Below, piece by piece: positions 6,590-16,011 of a stretch of 46,900 nt of DNA (within the stretch, counting starts at the first letter, position 1; each line of letters begins with the position of its first letter). A model generated the notes under the pieces. The model did no database searches, was not told the origin of the DNA, and was given only the letters and a program-made list of their open reading frames with translations. Position numbers and translations under genes: made by a program. Origin of the DNA: Gammaproteobacteria bacterium UBA2168 (GTDB taxonomy: Bacteria; Pseudomonadota; Gammaproteobacteria; Pseudomonadales; Azotimanducaceae); the NCBI GenBank assembly GCA_002327525.1, contig DCWG01000017.1, forward strand, positions 1 through 46,900, read 5' to 3'.

Positions 6590-9500
6590 TCAACGCAGTC
6601 CCGACAGTCTCTCGGCCTCGGTTAGCGCCTTTTCCACTTTCTTCTCCGAAATTCTGGGACGCCCGCTGGAACGGGCACGCGCATTGAGCGGTTGCGCGAA
6701 GACGCTGACCCGGAGTTCCTCGAGCTGAAATCCGATTTCGGCACATTCCGCGTCCGTCAACTGCCCCTCGCCACGCACATCGGCTAACCGCGATTCGAAA
6801 CCAGCCATGCGCTCGGTCAGGGTACGATCCTTTCCCACCTTGCCCTGAAGATTGTTCAGGCGGTACATCGCGGCATCGAGATAGCGTGGCAAATCCACCA
6901 GAGACGCACTGCGCGTACTACGCAAGACGTCGGACGGCACCAGCCGCGCCATCTGCCGCGAGACATCCTCCTTCGCCACCGCGTATGCGGGTGAAGCGAT
7001 CCGCTCCAGCAACTTCGCGAGTTCGAAACGTCGACGCATGGTCTCTTCCAGATGCTGCAGGGTATCGTTGAAGACGTCGGCCAGTTTCGGGCGTTCGGCT
7101 TCAAGCCGCTCGGTGAATTGCTCTGCCGAGACAGGCAACTTGCGCCCTTCGAAAAAGCAGTACCACGCAACCCCCAACAGTACGTCCTCGCGCAGTGTCC
7201 GTGCGTCACCAATGGTGGCAAATAGCAGGCCGAGATCTTTGCGCTTATCAAGCTCACGTTGAAAATAGCGTACCGCCGGCCCAAGGGAGAGCCACGCCAC
7301 ACGCGCATATCCGGTCCGATTGGCACGTCCTTGCTCAAGTCGCGTACTGAACGCACGACGCTCCACGGTATCACCACAATACACGAGCGCAGGGTATGCA
7401 AGCAGACGGCCACGCCCATCCTCTACCACCACTTCCGCTTCGACACCGCTGTCAGGAAACGCTGTAAGCCCCGTCATCCGCGAGTTCGCCTCGACATCGA
7501 GACGCTCGCGTGTCTGGGCGCGAAAACGATCCTTCAACTGCTGCAGGTGCCTGCCCTGGGCAAGCATTACGCCCCGGTCATCCCGCACCTGCACGTTCAT
7601 CCTGAGGTGCGGATCCACACGTTCGGCATCCCACTGGTCCGCACTCACCTGCAGCCGATACATCTGCTTCAGGGCATCCGCCAACGCGATCGCGAATTTG
7701 CCCCGACGATAGACCTCCGGGCGCGAAAGCATGCGCGCGATCTCGGGCAACTTGTCAGCAATGGGCAACAGCTGTTTGCGGCTGCTCTTTGGCAGCGTGC
7801 GCAACCAGCCTTGTATCTGCGGCTCCAGCAATCCGGGCACCATCCATTCCACATCCTCGCCCACCAGAGCATCGAGCATGCCCACGGGTACTTCGACCGA
7901 TACTCCATCATCGACTTCACCCGGCGCAAACCGATACCGCACATGCAGCTCGACACCCGCCTTATCGAAACGTGTAGGGAACTGTACCTCCGGATACGCA
8001 GCGTCGGCATCACGCAGTAGTAAAGAGCGTGTCATCAACAGGCTATGCACTTCCTTATGCTCTGCCTTGCGCAACCAGCGCTCAAGCGTGCGCATGCCCA
8101 CCACCTGTCCCGGAAGGCGTTCGTCGTAAAACGCGAACAAAACGTCGTCGTGCGCCATCAGATCCCGACGGCGTCCGCGCGCTTCGAGTTCCTGCACCTC
8201 GGCAACCAGGCGCAAATTGTGTTCCAGGAAATCCGGCGCTCGCCTGACCGCTCCCGCAATGAGCGCATCCCGGATGAACAACTGCCGGCAGAGCTCCGGA
8301 TCGAGCGACGCATAGCGCACCAGTCGCCGTTCAGCGAGCGGCAGACCGTACAGGCTGACGGTCTCGTAGGCCATGACCTCACCGCGTTTGAGACTCCAGT
8401 GCGGCTCGTCGTGACGTCGACGCAGCAGGTGTCCGGCACATTGCTCTATCCAGCGCGGTTGGACCCCCGCAACGGTTCTTGCATACACCCTCCTGGTCTC
8501 GGCGATCTCCACCGCCATCAGCCATCGGGGGCGTTTGCCCGCCAGCGCAGATCCCGGAAAAATCCGAAAGCTCAGGTTGCGTGCGCCCTGGTAGTTGCCT
8601 TTTTCGTCGTACCTCCCGATCAGACTCAGACATCCCGTCAACAACGCCCGGTGCACCGATGCCGGATTCGCCTCTTCCCGGTTCGGGCGCATACCAAGAT
8701 GGCGGCAGGCGAGCAACAGTTGCCGATGTACCTCACGCCACTCACGCACGCGCTGGTAGTTGAGAAAACGCTGTGCCAGCGCCTTGCGCATACCGGAGCT
8801 CGTGGCGGATTCCCTCAGGTTTTCCAGCCAGCGCCATAAGTTCACGAAACTCAGGAAATCCGATCGCGAATCAGCGAAGGTCTCATGCGCCGCGTCCGCT
8901 TTCTCCTGCGCCGCAAGCGGTCGTTCTCGGGGATCCTGAATCGCGAGTGCGGCAACGATCACCAACACTTCGGCGAGTGCGCGTTCCCGGTTTGCGGCAA
9001 TGAGCATACGGGCGAGTCTCGGATCCACGGGCAGACGCGCCATCGCACGGCCCGTGTCGGTAACCTGACCTTCTCTGATGGCTTCGAGTTCGTGCAACAG
9101 GCGCATGGCGTCGCGAACCGCACCCGGGTCCGGGGGCTCGAGAAACGGGAACCGCTCGATATCTCCCAGACGCCATGCACGCATCTGCAAAACAACGGAA
9201 GCCAGATTGACGCGCTTGATCTCCGGGTCCGTGAACTCGGGCCGTCCTAGAAAGTCGTCTTCGCCATAGAGCCGGTAGCACACACCTGGTGCGATACGCC
9301 CACAACGTCCGGCTCGCTGGTTTGCGCTCGCCTGAGAGATGGGTTCGATCGGCAGGCGCTCGAGCTTGGAGCGGTAGCTGTACCGGTTTATGCGCGCGAA
9401 TCCCGGGTCCACCACATAGCCGATGTTCGGTACGGTGATGGAGGTTTCAGCGACGTTGGTTGCGAGCACCACACGGCGCGTGGTCGAGGTACGAAACACA

Positions 9501-10282
9501 CGTTGCTGATCCGCCGCCGACAATCGGGCGTACAACGGCAACACCTCGAAACGATCGTTCAGATGCCTTCTGAGCAGTCGTGCTGTCTCGAAGATCTCCC
9601 GCTCGCCGGTCTGGAAGACCAGCACATCCCGTGGCCCCGGCCCACGCTGCGAGGCAATCTTCTCGAGCACCCCGACCAGAGTAGTATCGGCATCGTCATC
9701 GTCGGGAACGTAGCGGATATCCACCGGGTAGCCACGCCCGCCCACCTCCACCACGGGTGCATCGAAATGCTGTGCGAACGAGCGCACGTCTATGGTTGCA
9801 CTGGTGATGATCACCCGCAGATCCGCCCGCCGCGCGAGCAGGCGCTTGAGGTAACCGAGAAGAAAGTCGATGTTGAGGCTGCGCTCGTGCGCCTCGTCGA
9901 TGATGATGACCTCGTAACGCTGTAACCGCTTGTCGCGCTGGATCTCGGTCAGCAGGAGCCCGTCTGTCATTACTTTCACTATCGTATCGTCACCAACACG
10001 ATCAGTGAAACGCACCGCATAGCCCACTTCGGCACCAAGGCCGACCTGCATCTCCTGTGCGATGCGAGTCGCCACCGTGCGCGCAGCCAACCGGCGGGGT
10101 TGCGTGTGCCCGATCATGCCCGTCCTGCCGAAGCCGGCTTTCAGGCATATCTTGGGTAGTTGTGTGGTCTTACCCGAGCCGGTCTCGCCGGCCACCACGA
10201 CCACCTGCGAACGCGTGAGTGCCGCCACGATCTCGTCGACGTGTTCCGTGATCGGAAGCTCTGGCGGAAATTCGATGTTCAC
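6590..10282 (-). CDS. hrpA: ATP-dependent RNA helicase HrpA
   Basis: This 1230-residue DEAH-box helicase has Walker A GETGSGKT (32-39), DEAH (129-132), SAT (161-163) and QRAGRCGR, then the winged-helix, ratchet and OB domains and the long C-terminal DUF3418 region ending in the ELRVSVFAQPLNA segment typical of HrpA. HrpA resolves stalled or collided ribosomes in E. coli. The only usable start is a GTG at 10282, because an in-frame TGA lies ten codons upstream. The protein therefore lacks about 70 N-terminal residues present in E. coli HrpA, which precede the helicase core. It has no close operon partners. Confidence 0.96.
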   Translation of the reverse strand: MNIEFPPELPITEHVDEIVAALTRSQVVVVAGETGSGKTTQLPKICLKAGFGRTGMIGHTQPRRLAARTVATRIAQEMQVGLGAEVGYAVRFTDRVGDDTIVKVMTDGLLLTEIQRDKRLQRYEVIIIDEAHERSLNIDFLLGYLKRLLARRADLRVIITSATIDVRSFAQHFDAPVVEVGGRGYPVDIRYVPDDDDADTTLVGVLEKIASQRGPGPRDVLVFQTGEREIFETARLLRRHLNDRFEVLPLYARLSAADQQRVFRTSTTRRVVLATNVAETSITVPNIGYVVDPGFARINRYSYRSKLERLPIEPISQASANQRAGRCGRIAPGVCYRLYGEDDFLGRPEFTDPEIKRVNLASVVLQMRAWRLGDIERFPFLEPPDPGAVRDAMRLLHELEAIREGQVTDTGRAMARLPVDPRLARMLIAANRERALAEVLVIVAALAIQDPRERPLAAQEKADAAHETFADSRSDFLSFVNLWRWLENLRESATSSGMRKALAQRFLNYQRVREWREVHRQLLLACRHLGMRPNREEANPASVHRALLTGCLSLIGRYDEKGNYQGARNLSFRIFPGSALAGKRPRWLMAVEIAETRRVYARTVAGVQPRWIEQCAGHLLRRRHDEPHWSLKRGEVMAYETVSLYGLPLAERRLVRYASLDPELCRQLFIRDALIAGAVRRAPDFLEHNLRLVAEVQELEARGRRRDLMAHDDVLFAFYDERLPGQVVGMRTLERWLRKAEHKEVHSLLMTRSLLLRDADAAYPEVQFPTRFDKAGVELHVRYRFAPGEVDDGVSVEVPVGMLDALVGEDVEWMVPGLLEPQIQGWLRTLPKSSRKQLLPIADKLPEIARMLSRPEVYRRGKFAIALADALKQMYRLQVSADQWDAERVDPHLRMNVQVRDDRGVMLAQGRHLQQLKDRFRAQTRERLDVEANSRMTGLTAFPDSGVEAEVVVEDGRGRLLAYPALVYCGDTVERRAFSTRLEQGRANRTGYARVAWLSLGPAVRYFQRELDKRKDLGLLFATIGDARTLREDVLLGVAWYCFFEGRKLPVSAEQFTERLEAERPKLADVFNDTLQHLEETMRRRFELAKLLERIASPAYAVAKEDVSRQMARLVPSDVLRSTRSASLVDLPRYLDAAMYRLNNLQGKVGKDRTLTERMAGFESRLADVRGEGQLTDAECAEIGFQLEELRVSVFAQPLNARARSSGRPRISEKKVEKALTEAERLSGLR

Positions 10283-10390
10283 GCGGCCTGCGTCCAGCGT
10301 CTGGTAGGAGTTTCAGGAAGGGTCAGAGAATCCGTAAAACCTCATTACGTTTCCATACATCCACGCCCGGGGAATTCCCTATTATGAACA

Positions 10391-10489
10391 ACGTTGGCTA
10401 TGCAGTACCAACCGTTCAGGGAATGTAGTACCGAACGCAAGGGTTTAGTCGCCGAGAAGGCCGGATTTATGTCCGGCCTTTCTTTTTGT
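10391..10489 (+). ncRNA. Candidate small RNA with three hairpins
   Basis: In the 350-bp gap between hrpA and the VWA gene (both on the minus strand), the plus strand can form three successive hairpins: GTTGG/CCAAC (10393-10397 with 10408-10412), CGTTC/GAACG (10413-10417 with 10433-10437, loop starting AGGGAAT) and a strong intrinsic terminator (10457-10489). TATTAT at 10380-10385 could be the -10 element, but no good -35 was found. Two near-copies of AGTACC-A-AC occur at 10404 and 10428. No plus-strand gene precedes the terminator, so a short transcript of about 100 nt is the simplest explanation. The AGGGA loop could bind a CsrA-type protein. I recognise no known RNA family. Confidence 0.45.
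10457..10489 (+). terminator. Rho-independent terminator
   Basis: A perfect 9-bp stem AAGGCCGGA/TCCGGCCTT (10457-10465 with 10472-10480) with a 6-nt loop is followed by TCTTTTTGTT. The T-tract is only on the plus-strand 3' side, so it ends a plus-strand transcript even though both neighbouring genes are on the minus strand. Confidence 0.85.
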
Positions 10490-10632
10490 TATGTCGCACG
10501 CATCGCGCCCGACTTCCCGAACCCCACAAGGGGGTTCGCAACGCTCCAGGGCATCAACTTCGCCCCAGTTCGTCCACGCCCAACGTGTCGCATTTAACTA
10601 CCTGTCGCGCGTCGCGCGCCAAAGGCACCAGC

Positions 10633-11805
10633 CTACTTGGACAGGTGTCCCATGCCTTCTTCGAGGCCGCGAATGGTCAGCGGGAACATCTGACCATTGA
10701 CCAGTTCCTGGGTCATGCCCACGGAACTCGAATACTCCCAGGTTTCCTGAGGTGTTGGATTAATCCACACCAGCTTGTCATACAGGCTCGTGAAGCGCCC
10801 AATCCATTCGGTGCCGGGTTCCTCGTTCCAATGTTCGACGCTGCCACCCGCGTGCGTGATTTCGTAGGGCGCCATGGTGGCGTCGCCCACGAATACAACC
10901 TTATAGTCACCTGCGTATTTGTTGAGGATCTCGTAAGTCGCAATACGCTCGGACATGCGCCGGCGATTGTCCTTCCATACCGATTCGTAGATGAAGTTGT
11001 GGAAGTAGTAGCTCTCTAGGTGCTTGAACTCGGTGCGAGTGGCCGAGAACAGCTCTTCACACACCTTAACGTGCGCATCCATGGACCCGCCGATATCGAG
11101 GAACAGCAGCACCTTCACGGTGTTCTTGCGTTCGGGGCGCATCTTTATGTCGAGCATCCCGCCATTGTGCGCGGTGGAGCGGATCGTGTCGGGCATATCC
11201 AACTCTTCGTCCTTCCCCGTGCGGGCGAATTTGCGCAGACGCCGTAACGCCATCTTGATATTACGTGTACCAAGTTCCACCGAATCGTCCAGATTCTTGT
11301 ATTGGCGCTCGTCCCAGACCTTTCTCGCTTTCTTCTTCTTGCCCTTGCCGCGTCCGCCGGGCCCCTTCTTGCCGTCCTGGTTCTCGTCTTCGCCTTCCTC
11401 GCCTTGTTGGCCTTCCTTGGCTTTCTCCGCTTCCGCCTTCTCGGCCGCTTCCTTTGCCTCCTTAAAAGCTTCGATCAGCTTTTCGAGTCCACCCAGAGAA
11501 TCGATTTGCTCCAGTTCCTCGGGGGTGAGCGACTTCTCGAACTCCCGGCGTAACCACTCGTCCGGAATCAGTGATTCCAGCATGCCGTGCAGATCCTCCA
11601 GTCCTTTGAAATAGGCACTGAAAGCCCGATCGAACTTGTCATAGTGCTTCTCGTCCTTGCACAGACACGCTCTGCTCAGCAGGTAGAAATCGTCGATGTT
11701 CGCATACACGAGGCGCTGCCTCAGCGCCTCGATCAGGTCCATCAGCTCGCGCAACGTCGCTGGCACCTTGTATTTGCGAAGCGTAAGGAAAAAATTAATC
11801 AGCAT
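10633..11805 (-). CDS. VWA-domain protein, CoxE-like, MoxR partner
   Basis: The 390-residue protein has a helical N-terminus (1-110), a charged low-complexity linker of Lys/Glu/Gly (about 112-162) and a von Willebrand factor A domain from about 228. The MIDAS motif is DIGGSM (237-242), the form usual in CoxE-like proteins, so metal binding is probably retained. Such proteins act with the MoxR ATPase encoded directly upstream (40-bp gap) in chaperone-like maturation of metalloenzymes or other complexes. There is no signal peptide or membrane helix, so it should be cytoplasmic. The target complex cannot be told from the neighbourhood. Confidence 0.88.
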   Translation of the reverse strand: MLINFFLTLRKYKVPATLRELMDLIEALRQRLVYANIDDFYLLSRACLCKDEKHYDKFDRAFSAYFKGLEDLHGMLESLIPDEWLRREFEKSLTPEELEQIDSLGGLEKLIEAFKEAKEAAEKAEAEKAKEGQQGEEGEDENQDGKKGPGGRGKGKKKKARKVWDERQYKNLDDSVELGTRNIKMALRRLRKFARTGKDEELDMPDTIRSTAHNGGMLDIKMRPERKNTVKVLLFLDIGGSMDAHVKVCEELFSATRTEFKHLESYYFHNFIYESVWKDNRRRMSERIATYEILNKYAGDYKVVFVGDATMAPYEITHAGGSVEHWNEEPGTEWIGRFTSLYDKLVWINPTPQETWEYSSSVGMTQELVNGQMFPLTIRGLEEGMGHLSK

Positions 11806-11845
11806 GCTGCGTTTCTCTCCGGGTATCCTCTGTTAGTGCCTGCAA

Positions 11846-12694
11846 TCAACCTCTGGAGTCGCGCCGGTTCATGAACGCCAGCCTTTCCAGGAGGTGCACG
11901 TCCTGCTCGTTTTTCACCAGCGCGCCATAGAGCGGCGGGATGGCCTTACTCGGATCGCGGTTAGTGAGGATTTCATCTGGAATGTCATCCGCCAACAGCA
12001 GCTTCAGCCAGTCGATGAGTTCCGAGGTAGAAGGCTTCTTCTTCAATCCCGGCACCTTTCGAACATCGAAGAAGATGTCCATCGCTTCCTTCACCAGATC
12101 TTGTTTGATACCAGGGTGATGGACCTCCACGATCTGTTGCATGGTCTCCCGGTCCGGAAAATTGATGTAGTGGAAGAAACAACGACGCAGAAACGCATCG
12201 GGTAGTTCCTTTTCGTTATTGGACGTGATGATCACGATGGGTCGCTGTATGGCCTGGATGGTTTCTCCGAGCTCGTAGACGAAGAATTCCATGCGGTCGA
12301 GTTCCTGGAGCAGGTCGTTCGGAAACTCGATGTCTGCTTTGTCGATCTCGTCGATGAGAAGCACCACGCGCTCCTCAGAGGTGAACGCTTCCCACAGCTT
12401 TCCCTTGCGGATGTAGTTGCGAATGTCCTTAACGCGTTCGTCACCGAGTTGGGAGTCGCGCAAACGCGATACCGCATCGTACTCGTACAGCCCGTTGATG
12501 GCCTTGGTCGACGACTTGATGTGCCATTGGATGAGTTCGAGGCCCAAACTGGAGGCTACTTCCTCTGCCAACAACGTCTTACCGGTGCCGGGTTCACCCT
12601 TGACCAGCAACGGTCGCTGCAGCTTCACGGCGGCATCTACCGCCATACTCAGTTCGTCGGTGGAAATATAAGTCTCGGTGCTATCAAAAATCAT
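11846..12694 (-). CDS. MoxR-family AAA+ ATPase
   Basis: The 282-residue ATPase has Walker A GEPGTGKT (33-40), Walker B LLIDEID (112-118), sensor 1 TSNN (157-160) and an arginine-finger region FLRRC (169-173). It is compact, as MoxR/CoxD-type proteins are, with a short lid domain. It is first in a two-gene operon with the VWA protein. MoxR-VWA pairs are thought to remodel or load cofactors into partner complexes; the partner is not evident here, since hrpA and dnaX-operon genes flank the pair. The 163-bp AT-rich gap upstream should hold its promoter. Confidence 0.92.
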   Translation of the reverse strand: MIFDSTETYISTDELSMAVDAAVKLQRPLLVKGEPGTGKTLLAEEVASSLGLELIQWHIKSSTKAINGLYEYDAVSRLRDSQLGDERVKDIRNYIRKGKLWEAFTSEERVVLLIDEIDKADIEFPNDLLQELDRMEFFVYELGETIQAIQRPIVIITSNNEKELPDAFLRRCFFHYINFPDRETMQQIVEVHHPGIKQDLVKEAMDIFFDVRKVPGLKKKPSTSELIDWLKLLLADDIPDEILTNRDPSKAIPPLYGALVKNEQDVHLLERLAFMNRRDSRG

Positions 12695-12757
12695 GCAGTA
12701 TCTCGTGAGAGTTAGAAATGTGAATTGTGGTTACAAAGCGCGCTACTTTAATAAGGC

Positions 12758-12816
12758 ACCTACCCCTAAATCAAGCCAAGCCTGCTGAACGTCCACTTAT
12801 TAAGCGAAGGGTAGGT
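12758..12816. repeat. Inverted repeat in the AT-rich region upstream of the MoxR gene
   Basis: ACCTACCC (12758-12765) and GGGTAGGT (12809-12816) form an 8-bp inverted repeat spaced by 43 bp, with the short palindrome CTTATTAAG at about 12796-12804 between them. The 12695-12857 gap is otherwise AT-rich and has no gene. It could be an operator for the MoxR-VWA operon, or a terminator region for the small membrane-protein gene at its other side. Confidence 0.3.
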
Positions 12817-12857
12817 AAGTTATATAGTTATAAATATCAATTAGTTACATAATATTC

Positions 12858-13190
12858 CTAAGTATTCGCAGGAGGCCTGTTCCGGGTTGTGAGGTGCCAC
12901 ATCGTCACGATCACGACCACGGCAAGAACCCCTGCACCCAGCAGCTTCAGGGCAGGCCACGGTTCTCCGCTGGGTTGAAACAACCCTTCGAACAGCGCCA
13001 CCAGGAAGGCGGGTGCAAAACGCCCCTCGAATCCGGGTACCGGCGCCGGCAGCATCAGCACCACGACGGCAAGAGAGCGCAACAACGATTTCCAGAACCG
13101 AGAAGCCATGGGCCGTGTCAATGCATAGATGCCCGCGACGGTCGCAAGACCTGCCACCATCACGATCGCCCATGGGAGAAGATACTGCAC
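12858..13190 (-). CDS. Small inner-membrane protein, last gene of the dnaX-ycgN run
   Basis: The 110-residue protein has three hydrophobic segments (about 4-25, 35-52 and 82-100) joined by short loops, and a basic C-terminus. I recognise no functional family. Its start codon follows the ycgN stop with no gap, so the two are translationally linked. An overlapping ORF in another frame is judged a shadow because it lacks the hydrophobic pattern. Confidence 0.7.
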   Translation of the reverse strand: MQYLLPWAIVMVAGLATVAGIYALTRPMASRFWKSLLRSLAVVVLMLPAPVPGFEGRFAPAFLVALFEGLFQPSGEPWPALKLLGAGVLAVVVIVTMWHLTTRNRPPANT

Positions 13191-13628
13191 CTATTGCTCC
13201 ACCCAGTCGACCACGTAGTTCTGCTCATCGTCGGTATGCACGAACTGCCTGGCAATGACACGGCCGCGCACAGACACGCCAACCTCGTGTACTTCTTCGC
13301 CGGACCCGATTAACAGATGGTGCCATGCCGGAAGATCTTCACCCCGAGCGATCAAACGATAGGCGCAGCTGGCCGGCAACCGATCGAGCTGGCACGCATT
13401 GTCCGCGCTGATTTCTATACAGGCGGGCACCAGTCGATGGCGCTGCGGATAGCGCGTGCACCGGCACGCATCCTGATCGAGCAGATCGCAAACTATGGCC
13501 GTGTAGTGCACCTGCGCGGTTTCATCATCCTGCAACTTGATGAGGCAGCATTGCGCACAACCATCGCACAGCGATTCCCACTCGGCGTCACTCATCTCAG
13601 CAAGCGTCTTGGCACGCCAGAAACTCAC
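13191..13628 (-). CDS. ycgN: YcgN-family cysteine-cluster protein (UPF0260)
   Basis: The 145-residue protein shows the UPF0260 pattern: WESLCDGCAQCCLIKL near the N-terminus, then CDLLDQDACRCTRYPQRH and VPACIEI, and the late PASCAYRL. The CxxCxxCC-type cluster suggests metal or iron-sulfur binding, but the biochemical role is unknown. It overlaps ycgL by 4 bp, in the order rnd-ycgL-ycgN seen in Pseudomonas and other gammaproteobacteria. Confidence 0.93.
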   Translation of the reverse strand: MSFWRAKTLAEMSDAEWESLCDGCAQCCLIKLQDDETAQVHYTAIVCDLLDQDACRCTRYPQRHRLVPACIEISADNACQLDRLPASCAYRLIARGEDLPAWHHLLIGSGEEVHEVGVSVRGRVIARQFVHTDDEQNYVVDWVEQ

Positions 13629-13936
13629 ACCTCGGTGTCCGGGGATGAAGCGGTATTGCCGTTTACGCCCAGCTGGCGTGCCAATTCAGCTTCTAGCTCT
13701 GCGGGTGTTGGAGGCATCTGCAGGTAGAAACCCTTCTCCTCGATGGCAGCCATCACAACCGCTCCATCGGCGTGCGCCAGTTGACGGCGGGCATTCAGTT
13801 CGAATTTCAGAACCTCGACCGGCGTGCCGAACTGAGCCAGAAGTTCCTTCGATACTTGCTCAAGTTCGTCCGTGGCCCGCACATAGAGGTACATCCCTTC
13901 ACGTTTGCTACCCTTGTACACCGCAACCTCGATCAT
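13625..13936 (-). CDS. ycgL: YcgL-domain protein
   Basis: The 103-residue protein matches the YcgL family: an N-terminal alpha/beta domain with VAVYKGSKREGMYLYV, an EVLKFELNARRQLAHAD middle section and the GFYLQMPP signature, with a family-typical length of about 100. The function is unknown. The start overlaps the rnd stop by 4 bp (ATGA) and the stop overlaps ycgN by 4 bp, so it is tightly coupled on both sides. Confidence 0.93.
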   Translation of the reverse strand: MIEVAVYKGSKREGMYLYVRATDELEQVSKELLAQFGTPVEVLKFELNARRQLAHADGAVVMAAIEEKGFYLQMPPTPAELEAELARQLGVNGNTASSPDTEV

Positions 13937-15075
13937 GACTCGGTGAGAACCTGCTTAAACTGCGCGCCAATCAGCGAGAAGCGCCAGCCATGATAGAAGT
14001 CCGACAACTCACCAGTGTCATGGAAATGCCGAAAACAAAACTCCACGTCACGTTTTCGCGACAGCAATTCGGGTGCGAACTCATGGCGCTCGGCACACTC
14101 CCTGGCAAGCGAGCGCAAGCGTCGGGTAACGTTGCCCTGCCCCTGGGTCAAGGGTCGCGGTAACAGGTCAACCCGTGTACCGTTTGCCTTTGTATGCGCC
14201 ATGACGAGGTCACCCGCATAACGGCGAGCCACCGGTCGCGGCAGAAGTTCGGCGACATCGCGTTCCTGCAGGCTTTCCATCGCGGCAAACGCAAACAGGT
14301 GTTCGTCCCACACTACCCTGTTGCGCGGGACGTCTTCTCGCATCGCCTGGCGTTCCCGCCATGCACACAGCGCTCTGAGCACCCCGAGCTCCCGCTCGTT
14401 CAGACGCCATGCCTTCTTCACGCCCATGAAGTAGCTTTCAGGCTGAGTGCGCGTGTACACGCCACGTTGGTACATGTCTTGCGCAAACCACTCGAGCCGC
14501 CCCAGATCGTCCAGAGCCTGCCTCTGGCGTTGATACATGGGTATGAGAAATTCGACATCCTCGCTCGCGTAGTGCAGCTGCTCCTGACTCAAGGGACGGC
14601 GCAGCCAGTCCGAACGCGTCTGGTGTTTGCCAAGCTCGATGCCGAGTTCATGCACGACCAGATTCGCATAGCTGGTGGAGAACGTATCCGACAGGAAGGC
14701 ATGAGCGTACTGGGTATCGAACACGCCCCGCGGTGCACAGTCCAGATGGTGGGCCATCAACTCGAGATCCTCGGAACAGGCATGCATGACCTTGACCACA
14801 CCAGGATCGTGCAACACGTCCACTAGCGGCTGCCAGTCTTCAATGGACAACGGATCGATCAACCAGATGCCGTCCGCGCAGGAGACCTGATACAAGCCCG
14901 CGATGGGAAAGAAGGTGTCCGTGCGCTGAAACTCCGTATCCAGGCCGATCACACCCGTCCATCCGCGGGCCGCCCGTGCGAGTGCCGCGTCGGAGTCGAT
15001 CCACTTGGCCGTGTCGGGAGTGACCCTTTCTGGCCTGTCGGTTTCAGGTGATGTTACGCCGGCCCTGGATGGCAT
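13933..15075 (-). CDS. rnd: Ribonuclease D
   Basis: RNase D is a 3'-5' exoribonuclease that trims tRNA and other stable RNA precursors. From the chosen start the protein has 380 residues, close to E. coli (375). The DEDDy exonuclease residues are visible: LDTEF (Asp46, Glu48), CSEDLE (Asp103) and HYASEDVEF (Tyr169, Asp173), followed by an HRDC domain (about 210-290) and a second HRDC-like region. The ATG at 15075 gives a 32-bp overlap with the end of recR and has GGAGG 11 nt upstream. Longer starts would run deep into recR and encode unlikely sequence. Confidence 0.93.
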   Translation of the reverse strand: MPSRAGVTSPETDRPERVTPDTAKWIDSDAALARAARGWTGVIGLDTEFQRTDTFFPIAGLYQVSCADGIWLIDPLSIEDWQPLVDVLHDPGVVKVMHACSEDLELMAHHLDCAPRGVFDTQYAHAFLSDTFSTSYANLVVHELGIELGKHQTRSDWLRRPLSQEQLHYASEDVEFLIPMYQRQRQALDDLGRLEWFAQDMYQRGVYTRTQPESYFMGVKKAWRLNERELGVLRALCAWRERQAMREDVPRNRVVWDEHLFAFAAMESLQERDVAELLPRPVARRYAGDLVMAHTKANGTRVDLLPRPLTQGQGNVTRRLRSLARECAERHEFAPELLSRKRDVEFCFRHFHDTGELSDFYHGWRFSLIGAQFKQVLTES

Positions 15076-15643
15076 GGACGATGGTTCCTCCGTCGATGTA
15101 TTCAAGTTCGCCGCCGATGGGCACTCCGTGTGCAATGCGCGTGATGCGCTCCACGGTGTTCCCCAGCAGATCCGAAATGTAGTGCGCGGTCGCCTCCCCT
15201 TCCACCGTGGGGTTGGTGGCAAGAATGACTTCTCGAGGCTTCAGCGCCCGCACGCGCACACCCAGCGCTTCGAGCCCTAGATCCTCCGGCCCTACCCCTT
15301 CAATGGGAGACAAGTGACCATGCAGCACGAAGTAACGCCCCCGGAAACCACCCGCCTGTTCGATGGCGAGTATGTCCGCGGGAGACTCCACCACACACAG
15401 CAATTCGTCACCACGCTGCGTATCGGCACACAGGCTGCACAGCCTCTCCTCACAAAGCGTGCGGCAGGCATCGCAACGGCGTACCTCCTCTACCGCTCGT
15501 GCGATCACCTCCGCGAGCCGCTGACCTCCCTCGCGATTGCGCTGCAGTATGTGCAGCGCCATGCGCTGCGCGCCCTTGGAACCCACACCGGGCAGAATTT
15601 GAAGCGCTTCGATCAAGCGGTCGATGAGGGGAGAAATCGTCAC
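15044..15643 (-). CDS. recR: Recombination mediator RecR
   Basis: RecR works with RecO (and RecF) to load RecA onto SSB-coated gapped DNA. The 199-residue protein starts with a GTG (V)[13 protein letters not shown], followed by the HhH motif [17 protein letters not shown], a four-Cys zinc finger ([16 protein letters not shown]) and a Toprim domain with [13 protein letters not shown]. Upstream in-frame ATG codons would add 40 basic residues not seen in RecR, so the GTG is preferred; it gives the family-typical length. It begins 25 nt after ybaB in the classical dnaX-ybaB-recR operon. Confidence 0.95.
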   Translation of the reverse strand: MTISPLIDRLIEALQILPGVGSKGAQRMALHILQRNREGGQRLAEVIARAVEEVRRCDACRTLCEERLCSLCADTQRGDELLCVVESPADILAIEQAGGFRGRYFVLHGHLSPIEGVGPEDLGLEALGVRVRALKPREVILATNPTVEGEATAHYISDLLGNTVERITRIAHGVPIGGELEYIDGGTIVHAIQGRRNIT

Positions 15644-15668
15644 TTGCGAATGTGCCCTGCGCGACTGC

Positions 15669-16010
15669 CTAGAACGGCATCTGAGCGAGGGGCAGACCAA
15701 GCCCTCCGGCCATGCCAGCCATTTTTTCCTTCTGTGCCTCTTCAACTCGCCGCGCCGCATCATTGCACGCCGCGGCGATGAGATCTTCGAGCACTTCTTT
15801 ATCGGATCCCGCGCGCGGGTCGAAACTCAACAGGCTATCGTCGATGTCGACACGCCGAATCTCATGGCGGCCGGTCATTGTGACCTTCACCAGGCCTGCC
15901 CCACTTTCGCCGGTCACCTCTAACCTGGCAATTTCCTCCTGTGCCGTGAGCATCTTCTGCTGGATTTCGCCAGCCTGTTTCATCAGATCGCCGAGATCCT
16001 TAAGCCCCAT
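15669..16010 (-). CDS. ybaB: YbaB/EbfC nucleoid-associated protein
   Basis: This 113-residue DNA-binding protein begins [20 protein letters not shown], with the long N-terminal helix and the [20 protein letters not shown] core typical of YbaB/EbfC, which forms a tweezer-like dimer on DNA. The start at 16010 is chosen because GGAGG sits 6 nt upstream and it places the gene directly after the dnaX stop; an ATG five codons earlier overlaps dnaX. Confidence 0.93.
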   Translation of the reverse strand: MGLKDLGDLMKQAGEIQQKMLTAQEEIARLEVTGESGAGLVKVTMTGRHEIRRVDIDDSLLSFDPRAGSDKEVLEDLIAAACNDAARRVEEAQKEKMAGMAGGLGLPLAQMPF

Positions 16011-16011
16011 A

